43,860 nt of DNA from Acidimicrobiales bacterium (GTDB lineage Bacteria > Actinomycetota > Acidimicrobiia > Acidimicrobiales > MedAcidi-G1): NCBI GenBank assembly GCA_014239855.1, contig JAAZXY010000017.1, forward strand, positions 1 to 43,860, read 5' to 3'. Of the stretch, positions 23,203-31,544 are shown piece after piece (position 1 is the first letter of the stretch; each line of letters begins with the position of its first letter). A program made the position numbers and the translations under genes. The notes under the pieces were generated by a model. The model did no database searches. It saw nothing but the letters and a program-made list of their open reading frames with translations, and was not told the origin of the DNA.

Positions 23203-24455
23203 CTCCGCGGGCCGGCGGCGCCCGAGGCCCGCATTTCGGCAATGGCCTCGACCGACAGGCCGATCCCGGCCAGCACCTCGTCGGTGTGCTCGCCCATGCC
23301 CGGCGCCATGGTCGGCGTGGGCGGCAGCTGGCCCTCGATGTAGACGGGCAGCGGCAGTTGTTCGGCGCCCACGTCCTCGATCCGGTAGAAGGGCAGGCGG
23401 TGGGCGAACTGCGGGTCGTCGGGAGCGGTCTTCGGCGTGTTGACCGGGGCGATCGGCGTGTTCACCTCGTTGGCGAAGTCGAGCCACTCCTGACAGGTCC
23501 TCGTGGCGAAGATGGCCTTCAGCTCGGCCTGCATCTCGGTGTTGTGCCGGGCGTGGTCGGCGTACTTGGAGCCGGGCCACTTCTCGAACATGTCCATGCG
23601 GTCGACGCCCTCGCAGAAGTTCCGCCAGAAGGCCTGCTCGGAGGCCATGAACAGCACATGGCCGTCGGACGCCTCGTAGATCTGGTAGCGGACGCCCTCC
23701 CACATGCCGGCCAGACCGGGCTCGCGTCGTTCGTAGTCGTCCGAGGCGTTGCCGGTGACCACGTCGGCCGGTCGCTCGTAGGCCTTGTAGGTCTCGATGC
23801 GGTACCAGTCCATGTAGGCCGCGGCGTCGGACTGGGCCACCTCCAGCCACGTGCCCTTCCCGGTCTCCCGGGCACTGATGACGGCGGCCAGGATGCCCAG
23901 GGCGCCGATCATCGGGCCGACGTTGATGCCGATGTTGGGGATGACCGGGATGCGGGTGAAACCCTCGTCGTCGACCACCGGGTCGATCAGGCCGGCCCAC
24001 GTGTCGTAGGCGATGCCGTGGCTGGGCATGTCCCGGTACGGCCCGGAAGCGCCGTAGCCGGAGATGGTGCAGAAGACGATCCTCGGGTTGATCTCCACCA
24101 GGTCGTCGAAGCCGATCCCCAACTTGGCCAGCGAGCCGGGGCGCATGGCCTCGACGACCACATCGGCCTCGCAAACCATCTCGCGGTAGGCCTCCAGCGC
24201 CGACTCCTGCTTGAGGTCGAGGCAGATGCTCCGCTTGCCGCGGTGGGTGTGGAGGTGGAGCAGCGAGTTGCCCTCGACGATGGGCCACGTCATCTGACGG
24301 ACGTAGTCCCCGGCCGGCGGCTCGACCTTGATGACGTCGGCCCCCAGGTCGGACAGGAAGGTGGCCACGAGGCCGGGGCCGAGCAGCGAGTTCTCCAGGA
24401 CCTTGAGACCGGCCAGCGGTCGGTTGGCGGCGTGCGGCGTATCGGTGGTCCCCAT
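23199..24455 (-). CDS. CaiB/BaiF CoA-transferase family protein
   Basis: 418 aa class III CoA-transferase, which moves CoA between acyl groups through an aspartyl anhydride. Family marks: LKVLENSLLGPGLVATFLSDLGADVIKVE, FDDLVEINPRIVFCTISGYGASGPY, and the catalytic Asp at D151 in SHGIAYDTWAGL. The C-terminal helix pair reaches around the partner subunit in the usual interlocked dimer. Substrate unknown (relatives act on formyl-, carnitine-, bile-acid- or 2-methylacyl-CoA). ATG 24455 has GGGAGG 5 nt upstream. The 21-bp palindrome at 24489-24509 is in its promoter region. Confidence 0.92.
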   Translation of the reverse strand: MGTTDTPHAANRPLAGLKVLENSLLGPGLVATFLSDLGADVIKVEPPAGDYVRQMTWPIVEGNSLLHLHTHRGKRSICLDLKQESALEAYREMVCEADVVVEAMRPGSLAKLGIGFDDLVEINPRIVFCTISGYGASGPYRDMPSHGIAYDTWAGLIDPVVDDEGFTRIPVIPNIGINVGPMIGALGILAAVISARETGKGTWLEVAQSDAAAYMDWYRIETYKAYERPADVVTGNASDDYERREPGLAGMWEGVRYQIYEASDGHVLFMASEQAFWRNFCEGVDRMDMFEKWPGSKYADHARHNTEMQAELKAIFATRTCQEWLDFANEVNTPIAPVNTPKTAPDDPQFAHRLPFYRIEDVGAEQLPLPVYIEGQLPPTPTMAPGMGEHTDEVLAGIGLSVEAIAEMRASGAAGPRS

Positions 24456-24488
24456 GGTGGCCTCCCTCGGTGGCGGGTCTTCCGGCGA

Positions 24489-24509
24489 AATCTGACGGAC
24501 CGTCAGATT
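24489..24509. promoter_or_regulatory. 21-bp palindromic operator-like site
   Basis: Left arm AATCTGACGG, centre A, right arm CCGTCAGATT: perfect 10-bp arms. It shares the TGACGG-N-CCGTCA core with the site at 21628. It lies 34 nt upstream of the CoA-transferase start and 55 nt upstream of the divergent ABC exporter start, so one protein could control both. Confidence 0.65.
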
Positions 24510-24551
24510 ACCCGCCCCGAGCCTCCCTTCGTGGGCTCAAGCGCCACTCCG

Positions 24552-24566
24552 TAGGCTCGGCCAGTG
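24552..24566 (+). promoter_or_regulatory. Leaderless -10 element of the ABC exporter gene
   Basis: TAGGCT (24552-24557), 6 nt, GTG 24564; no SD. This supports the GTG as start rather than the in-frame ATG at 24576. Confidence 0.5.
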
Positions 24567-26429
24567 GCCAACGCGATGCACCTCCTCCACGTCATGGCGC
24601 ACCAGTCCGGTGCCCCGAAGACCATTGGCCGAGAGACCCGCCGCCGCGTCTGGGGCTTCGCCCGCCCCTACCGGTCCAAGGTGGTCGGCTTCCTGGCCGT
24701 GGTCACCGCCTCGTCGCTGCTCGGCGTGGTCCCGCCCCTGCTGTTCCGGGAGATCATCGACGGGGCCATCGTGGCCGGCGACCGGGACCGCCTCACCGTG
24801 CTGGGCCTGCTGGTGGTGGCCGCCGCCCTGGCCCAGGCGGTCCTCTCGTTCGTCGAACGGTGGGCATCGGCCCAGGTCGGCGAGGGCCTCATCTTCGACC
24901 TGCGGGTGGCCCTGTTCGACCACGTCCAGCGCCTCCCCCTCTCGTTCTTCACCCGCACCCAGACCGGGGCACTGGTCAGCCGACTCAACAACGACGTGAT
25001 CGGTGCCCAGCGGGCGCTCACCGGCACGCTGGGCACGGTCGTCTCCAACGCCATCACGGCCGCCACCACCCTGATCACCCTGTTCCTGTTGGAGTGGCGG
25101 GTCACCCTGCTGGCCATGGTGCTGCTGCCGCTGTTCATCCTCCCGGCCCGTCGGGTGGGTCGCACGGTGGCCGAGATCACCCGGGAGGGCATGAACCTCA
25201 ACGCCTCGATGAACACCACCATGACCGAGCGCTTCAACGTCTCGGGCGCCCAACTGGTCAAGCTGTTCGGCCGCCCCGACGAGGAGACCGACGGATTCGC
25301 CGACCGGGCCGGCCGGGTACGCGACATCGGGATCCGCAACGCCATGTTCAGCCGGGCCTTCGTCATCGCCCTGACCCTGCTGGGGGCCATCGGCACGGCC
25401 ATCGTCTACTGGGTCGGCGGATCGCTGGCCATCAGCGGCGCCATCACCATCGGCACGCTGGCCTCCATGGGCGTCCTGGTGGCCCAGCTCTACGGCCCGT
25501 TGGCCCAGCTCACCAACGCCCGGGTCGACGTCATGTCGGCCTTCGTGTCCTTCGAACGGGTCTTCGAGGTGCTTGACGCCCCCAACCCGGTGGCCGACGC
25601 ACCCGACGCCCGGCCCGTCCCCGAGGCCACGGGCCGTCTCGCCTTCACCGGCGTGTCGTTCCGCTATCCGGCGGCCGACGAGACCTCGGTGGCCTCGCTG
25701 GAGACCGACGCCACCCCCGGCGAGCCGGGTCGCATCGTGCTCCACGACATCGACCTGGCGGTCGGCCCGGGGCAGATGCTGGCCATCGTCGGTCCGTCAG
25801 GATCCGGCAAGTCCACGCTGGCCTCCCTCGTGCCCCGCCTCTACGACGTGACCGACGGGTCGATCACGCTGGACGGCCACGACCTGCGCGCGCTGCGCCA
25901 GGACGACCTGCGGGCCCGCATCGGCGTGGTCACCCAGGACCCCCACCTGTTCCACGACACGGTGGGCGCCAACCTCCGCTACGCACGCCCCGACGCCACC
26001 GACGCCGAACTGGACGAGGCCTGCCGGGCAGCCCGCATCCTCGACGTGGTCCGTCGCCTCCCCGACGGCTACGACACGGTGGTCGGCGAGCGGGGCCACC
26101 GCATGTCGGGCGGCGAGAAGCAGCGCCTGGCCATTGCCCGCCTACTGCTCAAGAACCCGGCGGTGGTCATCCTCGACGAGGCCACCAGCCACCTCGACAC
26201 CGAGAACGAAGCCGTCGTCCAGTTGGCCCTGGCCGATGCCCTGGCCGGCCGGACGGCCATCGTGATCGCCCACCGGCTCTCCACGGTGGTCGACGCCGAC
26301 GAGATCGTGGTGCTCGACGAGGGCCGGATCATCGAACGGGGCCGACACCCGGAACTGCTGACCGCCGGCGGGTTGTACGCCGACCTGTGGACCGCCCTGG
26401 TCCGCGGCGAGGCGACCGCCGGGGACTGA
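24564..26429 (+). CDS. ABC exporter (fused permease and ATP-binding protein)
   Basis: 621 aa half-transporter of the MsbA/LmrA/MDR type. Six membrane helices span about residues 30-320. The ATPase domain has Walker A GPSGSGKST (~410-418), Q-loop in GVVTQDPHLF, signature MSGGEKQR (~514-521), Walker B VVILDEATS (~534-542) and H-loop AHRLST. It would work as a homodimer exporting lipids or drugs; the substrate is unknown. Located divergently from the CoA-transferase and 69 nt before the thiolase. The shared palindrome hints at co-regulation with CoA-ester metabolism. Confidence 0.94.
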   Translation: MANAMHLLHVMAHQSGAPKTIGRETRRRVWGFARPYRSKVVGFLAVVTASSLLGVVPPLLFREIIDGAIVAGDRDRLTVLGLLVVAAALAQAVLSFVERWASAQVGEGLIFDLRVALFDHVQRLPLSFFTRTQTGALVSRLNNDVIGAQRALTGTLGTVVSNAITAATTLITLFLLEWRVTLLAMVLLPLFILPARRVGRTVAEITREGMNLNASMNTTMTERFNVSGAQLVKLFGRPDEETDGFADRAGRVRDIGIRNAMFSRAFVIALTLLGAIGTAIVYWVGGSLAISGAITIGTLASMGVLVAQLYGPLAQLTNARVDVMSAFVSFERVFEVLDAPNPVADAPDARPVPEATGRLAFTGVSFRYPAADETSVASLETDATPGEPGRIVLHDIDLAVGPGQMLAIVGPSGSGKSTLASLVPRLYDVTDGSITLDGHDLRALRQDDLRARIGVVTQDPHLFHDTVGANLRYARPDATDAELDEACRAARILDVVRRLPDGYDTVVGERGHRMSGGEKQRLAIARLLLKNPAVVILDEATSHLDTENEAVVQLALADALAGRTAIVIAHRLSTVVDADEIVVLDEGRIIERGRHPELLTAGGLYADLWTALVRGEATAGD

Positions 26430-26475
26430 CCCCCGCTCCACCGGAGACGCTCCAGCCGGAATCGGGGCACGGGGC

Positions 26476-26501
26476 GACCGACCGGTACGGTCACCGGCAT
26501 G
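26476..26501 (+). promoter_or_regulatory. Leaderless promoter of the thiolase operon with inverted repeat
   Basis: TACGGT (26486-26491), 7 nt, ATG 26499; no SD. The box is covered by GACCG-N7-CGGTC (26476-26492) whose spacer contains ACCGGT, a possible operator. Confidence 0.45.
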
Positions 26502-27698
26502 GCATCTCCCGTTGACCCACCAATCGTCATCCTCGCCGGGGCCCGCACCCCGATGGGCCGGTTCCAGGGCGGGCTCTCGTCCCGCTCGGCCACCGATCTG
26601 GGGGCCGCAGCCATCGCGGCGGCCATCGAACGATCGGGAATCACCCCCGATGACGTCGACTTCGCCTACCTGGGCAACGTGGTGGCCGCCGGGGTCGGCC
26701 AGGTTCCGGCCCGCCGGGCCGCCGCCGATGCGGGCATTCCCCTCACCGTGCCCAGCACGCTGCTGAACCGGGCCTGCCTGTCGGGGCTGCACGCCATCCA
26801 CCTGGCCTCCCAGATGATCCGCCTCGGCGAGGCCGACACCGTGGTGGCCGGCGGCATGGAATCCATGACCAACGCCCCCTACCTGCTCACCAAGGCCCGG
26901 TCGGGCTACCGCATCGGCGACGGGGCGGTCGTCGACTCGATGATGGCCGACGGCCTGACCTGCACACTCGAGCACTGCGCCATGGGCGAGGCCACCGAGC
27001 GCTACGCCGCCGAGCTGGGCCTGACCCGGGAGCCTCAGGACGCCTTTGCCGCCGCATCGCACGAGCGGGCCGCCCGAGCCCAGAAGGACGGCCTGTTCGC
27101 CGACGAGATCGTGCCGGTCACCATTCCCCAGCGACGGGGCGACGACTCCGTGGTGACCGATGACGAGGGCATCCGGACCGACGCCGATGCCGAGTCGATG
27201 GGTCGGCTCCCGTCGGCCTTCGCCCCGGGCGGCAACCTGACCGCCGGCAACGCCTCCCAGATCTCCGACGGCGCCGCGGCGTGCATCGTCACCACCATGG
27301 ACCGGGCCGAGGCCCTGGGTGTCGCCCCGCTGGCCGAGGTGGTGTCCCACGGACAGGTGGCCGGCCCCGACGCCAGTCTCCTCCACCAGCCCAGCAACGC
27401 CATCGGCCTGGCGCTGGACCGGGCCGGCCTCTCGGTCGGCGACCTGGACCTGCTGGAGATCAACGAGGCGTTCGCCGCGGTCGCCCTGGCGTCCATGGAC
27501 GCCCTCGGGGTGAGCGACGAGATCGTGAACGTGAACGGTGGGGCCATCGCCCTGGGTCACCCCATCGGCATGTCCGGCACCCGCATCGCCCTCACGCTGG
27601 CCCACGAACTGGCCCGCCGGGGCGGAGGCCTCGGAGCCGCCGGCCTGTGTGGCGGTGGCGGACAGGGCGAGGCCATGGTCCTGCGGGTCGCCGCGTGA
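26499..27698 (+). CDS. Acetyl-CoA C-acyltransferase (thiolase)
   Basis: 399 aa, typical thiolase length. Catalytic residues are in place: nucleophile C93 (NRACLSG), the NEAFA motif, H354 in GGAIALGHPIGMSG, and C384 in GLCGGGGQG. It cleaves 3-ketoacyl-CoA or condenses two acetyl-CoA; direction cannot be told, though the C-terminal marks fit degradative and biosynthetic thiolases (FadA/AtoB type). First gene of a three-gene run with overlapping ends (thiolase-esterase-epimerase). Confidence 0.95.
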   Translation: MASPVDPPIVILAGARTPMGRFQGGLSSRSATDLGAAAIAAAIERSGITPDDVDFAYLGNVVAAGVGQVPARRAAADAGIPLTVPSTLLNRACLSGLHAIHLASQMIRLGEADTVVAGGMESMTNAPYLLTKARSGYRIGDGAVVDSMMADGLTCTLEHCAMGEATERYAAELGLTREPQDAFAAASHERAARAQKDGLFADEIVPVTIPQRRGDDSVVTDDEGIRTDADAESMGRLPSAFAPGGNLTAGNASQISDGAAACIVTTMDRAEALGVAPLAEVVSHGQVAGPDASLLHQPSNAIGLALDRAGLSVGDLDLLEINEAFAAVALASMDALGVSDEIVNVNGGAIALGHPIGMSGTRIALTLAHELARRGGGLGAAGLCGGGGQGEAMVLRVAA

Positions 27699-29230
27699 GC
27701 AGCGTGCCCGAGGCCGACGAGTTGCTGGTCCGGGTCGCCCAGGGGGTTCTGCAGGGTCGCCGCCGCAAGGGTGTCGAGTTGTTCGCCGGCATCCCCTACG
27801 CCGCGCCGCCCACCGGGGCCCGCCGGTTCCGGGCCCCCGAGCCCCCCGAGCCGTGGGACGACGTGCGCGACGGCCGCCGGTTCGGTCCTGCCGCTCCGCA
27901 GCTGCCGGGTACCGGCCTGACCAGCAACTTCGAGGTTCCGTGGGACGAGGACTGTCTCACCCTGAACGTCGTCACCCCGGGGTGCGACACCGACGGGCCA
28001 CTTCGCCCCGTCTACGTGTGGATCCACGGCGGCGCCTACAAGCACGGGCAGGGAGCCACCCCGTGGTACGACGGCACCTCGTTCGCCACCCGGGGCGACA
28101 TCGTGGTCGTCACCATCAACTACCGCCTCGGTGCTCTGGGCTTCTGCGACCTGGCCAGCCACCTGGGTGACGACCCGGCCGGGGGGCTGGACACGTGCGG
28201 CATCAACGGCACACTCGACCAGTTGGCCGCCCTGCGGTGGGTACACGAGAACATCTCGGCCTTCGGCGGCGACCCGGACCGAGTCACCATCGGCGGCGAA
28301 TCGGCCGGGGCATTCAGCGTGTGCAACCTGCTGGCCATGGAGGCTGCCGACGGCCTGTTCCAACGGGCCATCGCCCAGAGCGGGGCCTGCCACCACACGT
28401 TCGGCCCGGTCGACGGCAAGGAGATCGCCGGGCAGTTCCTCGACCAGTTGGGCAACCCGTCGGCCGAGACGCTCAGGGGCCTGCCCGTCGACGATCTGCT
28501 GCAGGCCATGGAGCGGGTCAGCGAGGAACGCGGCCAACGCACCGGTCGCAGCCAGGAGCCGTTCTACCCGGTGTGGGGCCATGACCTCCTCCCCCGCGAT
28601 CCCCGGGATCTGGTGGCCGACGGAGCGGGAGCGACCGTCCCCCTGTTGACCGGCACCAACGAGGACGAGCTGGCCCTGTGGGGCGTGACCGGCATGTCCG
28701 ACGACGACCTGGCCGAGATGGTGGACGGCCTGACCGATAATGCGGAGGCCCTGCTCGCTCCCTACCGGGACCGCCTCGACGGACCCGAAGGCCCGGCGGC
28801 CGCCGGATGGGTGGCGTGCGCCATCGGATCGGACCGGGTGTTCGGCGTGCCGGCGGCCCGCCACGCCGAGTACCGCCACCCCCACGGCGCCCAGACGTGG
28901 ATGTACCGGTTCTCGTGGGACTCGAGGGCCTTCGACGGGCTGTTCGGAGCGGCCCACGCCCTGGAGATCCCGTTCACCTTCAACACGGTGGACCGGCCGG
29001 GCGTGGACACCTTCCTGGGCCCCGGCGAGACGCCCACCGCACTGGCCGAGGCCATGCACGACGCCTGGATCGCCTTCATCCGAGACGGCGACCCGTCGAC
29101 CGCGGTGCTCGGCGACTGGCCCCGCTACACGCCCGATGACCGGACGGTCATGGACCTCGACGACCGGTGCGGCCTGCTGACCGATCCACGACCCGCCGAA
29201 CGAACGGCATGGAAGGACCTCATCCGATGA
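27695..29230 (+). CDS. Carboxylesterase family protein (type B)
   Basis: 511 aa alpha/beta-hydrolase of the carboxylesterase B family. N-terminal FAGIPYAAPPTGARRF, EDCLTLNVVTP and the oxyanion-hole WIHGGAY are classical. The triad is nucleophile S203 in GGESAGA, an acidic residue in GTNEDE, and H421 in GAAHALEIPF. No signal peptide is evident, so it is probably cytosolic. It hydrolyses carboxylic esters, substrate unknown. GTG 27695 overlaps the thiolase stop (GTGA), and its own stop overlaps the next ATG (ATGA). Confidence 0.93.
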   Translation: MSSVPEADELLVRVAQGVLQGRRRKGVELFAGIPYAAPPTGARRFRAPEPPEPWDDVRDGRRFGPAAPQLPGTGLTSNFEVPWDEDCLTLNVVTPGCDTDGPLRPVYVWIHGGAYKHGQGATPWYDGTSFATRGDIVVVTINYRLGALGFCDLASHLGDDPAGGLDTCGINGTLDQLAALRWVHENISAFGGDPDRVTIGGESAGAFSVCNLLAMEAADGLFQRAIAQSGACHHTFGPVDGKEIAGQFLDQLGNPSAETLRGLPVDDLLQAMERVSEERGQRTGRSQEPFYPVWGHDLLPRDPRDLVADGAGATVPLLTGTNEDELALWGVTGMSDDDLAEMVDGLTDNAEALLAPYRDRLDGPEGPAAAGWVACAIGSDRVFGVPAARHAEYRHPHGAQTWMYRFSWDSRAFDGLFGAAHALEIPFTFNTVDRPGVDTFLGPGETPTALAEAMHDAWIAFIRDGDPSTAVLGDWPRYTPDDRTVMDLDDRCGLLTDPRPAERTAWKDLIR

Positions 29231-30345
29231 CAGGAACCTCCGCCGGCCCCAAGCGGGTACTGGTGATGGGCGGCACCCAGTTCAACGGGCTGGCCCTCGT
29301 CCACGAGCTGGCCCGGCAGGGCCACGACGTCACCATTGTCAACCGTGGCCAGACCGAGGCCCCGCTGCCCGACGGCATCAACCGCCTCTACGCCGACCGC
29401 ACCGACCACGACCAGATGCGCCAGATCCTGAGCAGCGAGTCACTCGGCGGGCGGGAGTTCGACGCGGTGCTGGACATGAGCGCCTACCACCCCGACGACG
29501 TCAACCTCATGATGGAGATCTTCGAGGGACGCACCGGGCAGTACGTCTTCGCCAGCTCCACCGTCGTCTACGCGGCGGCCGACCTGTTGCCCATTGCCGA
29601 GGACCACCCCGTCCAGCGGGACGCCCCCCAGATCGAATACGGCGGCAACAAGCTCCTGTGCGAGGACGCCCTCATGGCCGCCCATGCCGAGCGGGGCTTT
29701 CCGGTCACCATTGTCTACTTCTCGATGGTCTACGGGCCCCGCAACATCATCCCGGACCGCGAGCAGCGCATGTACGCCCGCCTGGAGGCCGGCCGACCGG
29801 TCATGATCCCGGGCGACGGCACCACGGTGTCCCAGGTGGGCCACGTCGACGACCAGGCCCGGGCGCTGGAGGCTGTCATCGGCTCCCCGGCCACCATTGG
29901 TCGCCGCTACAACCTGACCGGGAAGGGCTTCCACACCGACCTCGGCTACGTGGCCACCACGGCGGCCCACCTGGGGGTGGAACCCGACATCCGGTTCATC
30001 CCGGCGACCACCATGGATGCCCTCTGGGACGGCGAGATCGAGATCGTCGTGGACAGTGCGGCGAAGGCCAACATCGACATCCGGACCACCGACGAGGCCC
30101 GGAAGCGTCAGCAGTCGGTGCGCCACCGGTTCAAGTTCGCCTCGGTGGTCCCGCGCCTGGCCCCCAACATCCACCGGTGGAACCGCAACGTGGTGTTCGG
30201 CATCGACGCCCTGCGGCGCGACACCGGATGGGAACCGCGCCACGACCTGGCGTCGATGGTGGCCCAGACCCACGCATGGCACGTCGAGACCGGTGGTCGT
30301 GACTACGACTGGACCTACGAGGACGAGCTCCTGAAGCTCCTGTGA
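29227..30345 (+). CDS. NAD-dependent epimerase/dehydratase family protein
   Basis: 372 aa extended SDR. The nucleotide loop is GGTQFNG (GGTxFxG), as in the CSP41/sugar-epimerase-like subgroup rather than GxxGxxG. Ser-Thr in FASSTVVY, and Tyr and Lys in EYGGNK supply the catalytic residues. The substrate is not readable: nucleotide sugars are usual, but steroid or hydroxyacyl substrates occur in this superfamily. ATG 29227 lies in the esterase stop (ATGA), giving three fully coupled genes. Confidence 0.87.
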   Translation: MTGTSAGPKRVLVMGGTQFNGLALVHELARQGHDVTIVNRGQTEAPLPDGINRLYADRTDHDQMRQILSSESLGGREFDAVLDMSAYHPDDVNLMMEIFEGRTGQYVFASSTVVYAAADLLPIAEDHPVQRDAPQIEYGGNKLLCEDALMAAHAERGFPVTIVYFSMVYGPRNIIPDREQRMYARLEAGRPVMIPGDGTTVSQVGHVDDQARALEAVIGSPATIGRRYNLTGKGFHTDLGYVATTAAHLGVEPDIRFIPATTMDALWDGEIEIVVDSAAKANIDIRTTDEARKRQQSVRHRFKFASVVPRLAPNIHRWNRNVVFGIDALRRDTGWEPRHDLASMVAQTHAWHVETGGRDYDWTYEDELLKLL

Positions 30346-30363
30346 CCAGATCCGGGGGCTGAT

Positions 30364-30378
30364 CTCCATCTGGTGGAG
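30364..30378 (+). terminator. Small hairpin after the epimerase gene
   Basis: CTCCA-TCTGG-TGGAG, a 5-bp stem 18 nt after the stop codon, no U-tract. It is the only candidate terminator of the thiolase operon. Confidence 0.25.
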
Positions 30379-30392
30379 CCGAGAAGTCGATT

Positions 30393-30419
30393 ACTAAACA
30401 GCACCGAACGTGCATTAGT
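30393..30419. promoter_or_regulatory. Nested inverted repeat upstream of the fic gene
   Basis: Outer arms ACTAA / TTAGT enclose GCAC / GTGC around CGAAC; spacers differ (3 and 1 nt), so the dyad is imperfect. It ends 4 nt before the -10 box and would block the promoter if bound. The surrounding 60 nt are much more AT-rich than the window. Confidence 0.45.
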
Positions 30420-30423
30420 TGCA

Positions 30424-30439
30424 TAGTATCGCTCACATG
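30424..30439 (+). promoter_or_regulatory. Leaderless -10 element of the fic gene
   Basis: TAGTAT (30424-30429), 7 nt, ATG 30437; no SD. Confidence 0.5.
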
Positions 30440-31540
30440 ATCTACGCCACCCCGCCGCTGACATCGGCCGACGAGCGGGTTCTGGAAGACATCGACGACC
30501 TCCGGGCCGAACTGCGGTTCTACCTTCGGTCGCCCCGACGCTGGTACGGATCGCTGCGCCGGGCCACGTTCGCCCGCGTGGTCCAGGGGTCCAACTCGAT
30601 CGAGGGTTACCACGCCAGCGTGGAGGACGTCGCCGGGGTGATCGACGACGAAGAGCCGATCGACGCCGACGAGGAGACCCGACAGGCCATCGCCGGCTAC
30701 CGGGACGCCATGACCTATGTCGTCCAGTTGGCACCTGACCCGCCGGCCATCGACGCGTCGTTGCTGAAGTCCCTGCACTTCATGATGCTGAAGCACGACC
30801 TGACGAAACACCCGGGCCAGTGGCGGCCGGGCTCCATCCGCGTCCAGGACGGTGACGGCGACACCGTGTACGAAGGGCCCGACCGGGAACTCGTCGAGCC
30901 ACTGGTCGCCGAACTCCTCGAGGACCTCGCCCAGCGTCGGTCACCGCCCATCGTCCGGGCCGCCATGGCCCACCTGAACCTCACGCTCATCCACCCGTTC
31001 AGCGATGGGAACGGTCGGATGGCCCGATGCCTCCAGACCTTCGAGTTGGCGACCGACGGCCTCGCCTCCCCGGAATTCTCGAGCATCGAGGAGTACCTGG
31101 GACGCAACACCCCCGCCTACTACGAGGTCCTGGCCCAGGTCGCCCGAGGTGGGTGGTCCCCGGACCGGAGCGCCCGACCCTGGCTCGAGTTCTGCCTGAC
31201 CGCCCACCTCCGGCAGGCCCAGACGCTGCTCCGACGGATCCGGGAGACCGAGGCGCTGTGGGACGCCTGCCAGCAGGCGGCCGCCCGCCACGGACTCCCC
31301 GACCGGGTGGTCGGCGCGCTCTGCGATGCGGCCCGGGGTTGGAGGCTCCGGCGATCGCTGTACGTGAAGGTCACCCGATCGTCCACCGGTGAGACGATCA
31401 GCGACACGATGGCCACCCGGGACCTGGCGGCAATGGTCGCCGCCGGACTGGTCGCCCCGGTGGGCGAGAAGCGCGGCCGTTCCTACGAACCCACGCCCGA
31501 TCTCCGGGCCCTGTGGGACGACGTCCGGGCGACACGCTGA
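30437..31540 (+). CDS. Fic family protein with C-terminal winged-helix-like region
   Basis: 367 aa. The Fic core HPFSDGNGRMAR (186-197) has the full HPFx(D/E)GNGRxxR motif, so it should transfer AMP to hydroxyl groups of proteins. SNSIEG (52-57) is the inhibitory (S/T)xxxE(G/N) motif before the core, placing it in class II (self-inhibited). The C-terminus (~280-365, ISDTMATRDLAAMVAAGLVAPV then GRSYEPTPDL) looks like a winged helix-turn-helix, suggesting DNA binding and autoregulation at the dyad upstream. No antitoxin gene adjoins it. ATG 30437 follows TAGTAT; the TTG at 30419 is less likely. Confidence 0.93.
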   Translation: MIYATPPLTSADERVLEDIDDLRAELRFYLRSPRRWYGSLRRATFARVVQGSNSIEGYHASVEDVAGVIDDEEPIDADEETRQAIAGYRDAMTYVVQLAPDPPAIDASLLKSLHFMMLKHDLTKHPGQWRPGSIRVQDGDGDTVYEGPDRELVEPLVAELLEDLAQRRSPPIVRAAMAHLNLTLIHPFSDGNGRMARCLQTFELATDGLASPEFSSIEEYLGRNTPAYYEVLAQVARGGWSPDRSARPWLEFCLTAHLRQAQTLLRRIRETEALWDACQQAAARHGLPDRVVGALCDAARGWRLRRSLYVKVTRSSTGETISDTMATRDLAAMVAAGLVAPVGEKRGRSYEPTPDLRALWDDVRATR

Positions 31541-31544
31541 CCCG

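Noticed and set aside
22552-24288. A 578-codon minus-strand frame through the PrmA-like and CoA-transferase genes
   Set aside because: It is an out-of-frame shadow of the CoA-transferase gene with Arg/Gly/His-rich composition.
30437-31540. Fic toxin with an adjacent antitoxin gene
   Set aside because: No small gene precedes or follows on the same strand, and the protein carries its own inhibitory motif, so it is class II rather than a toxin-antitoxin pair.
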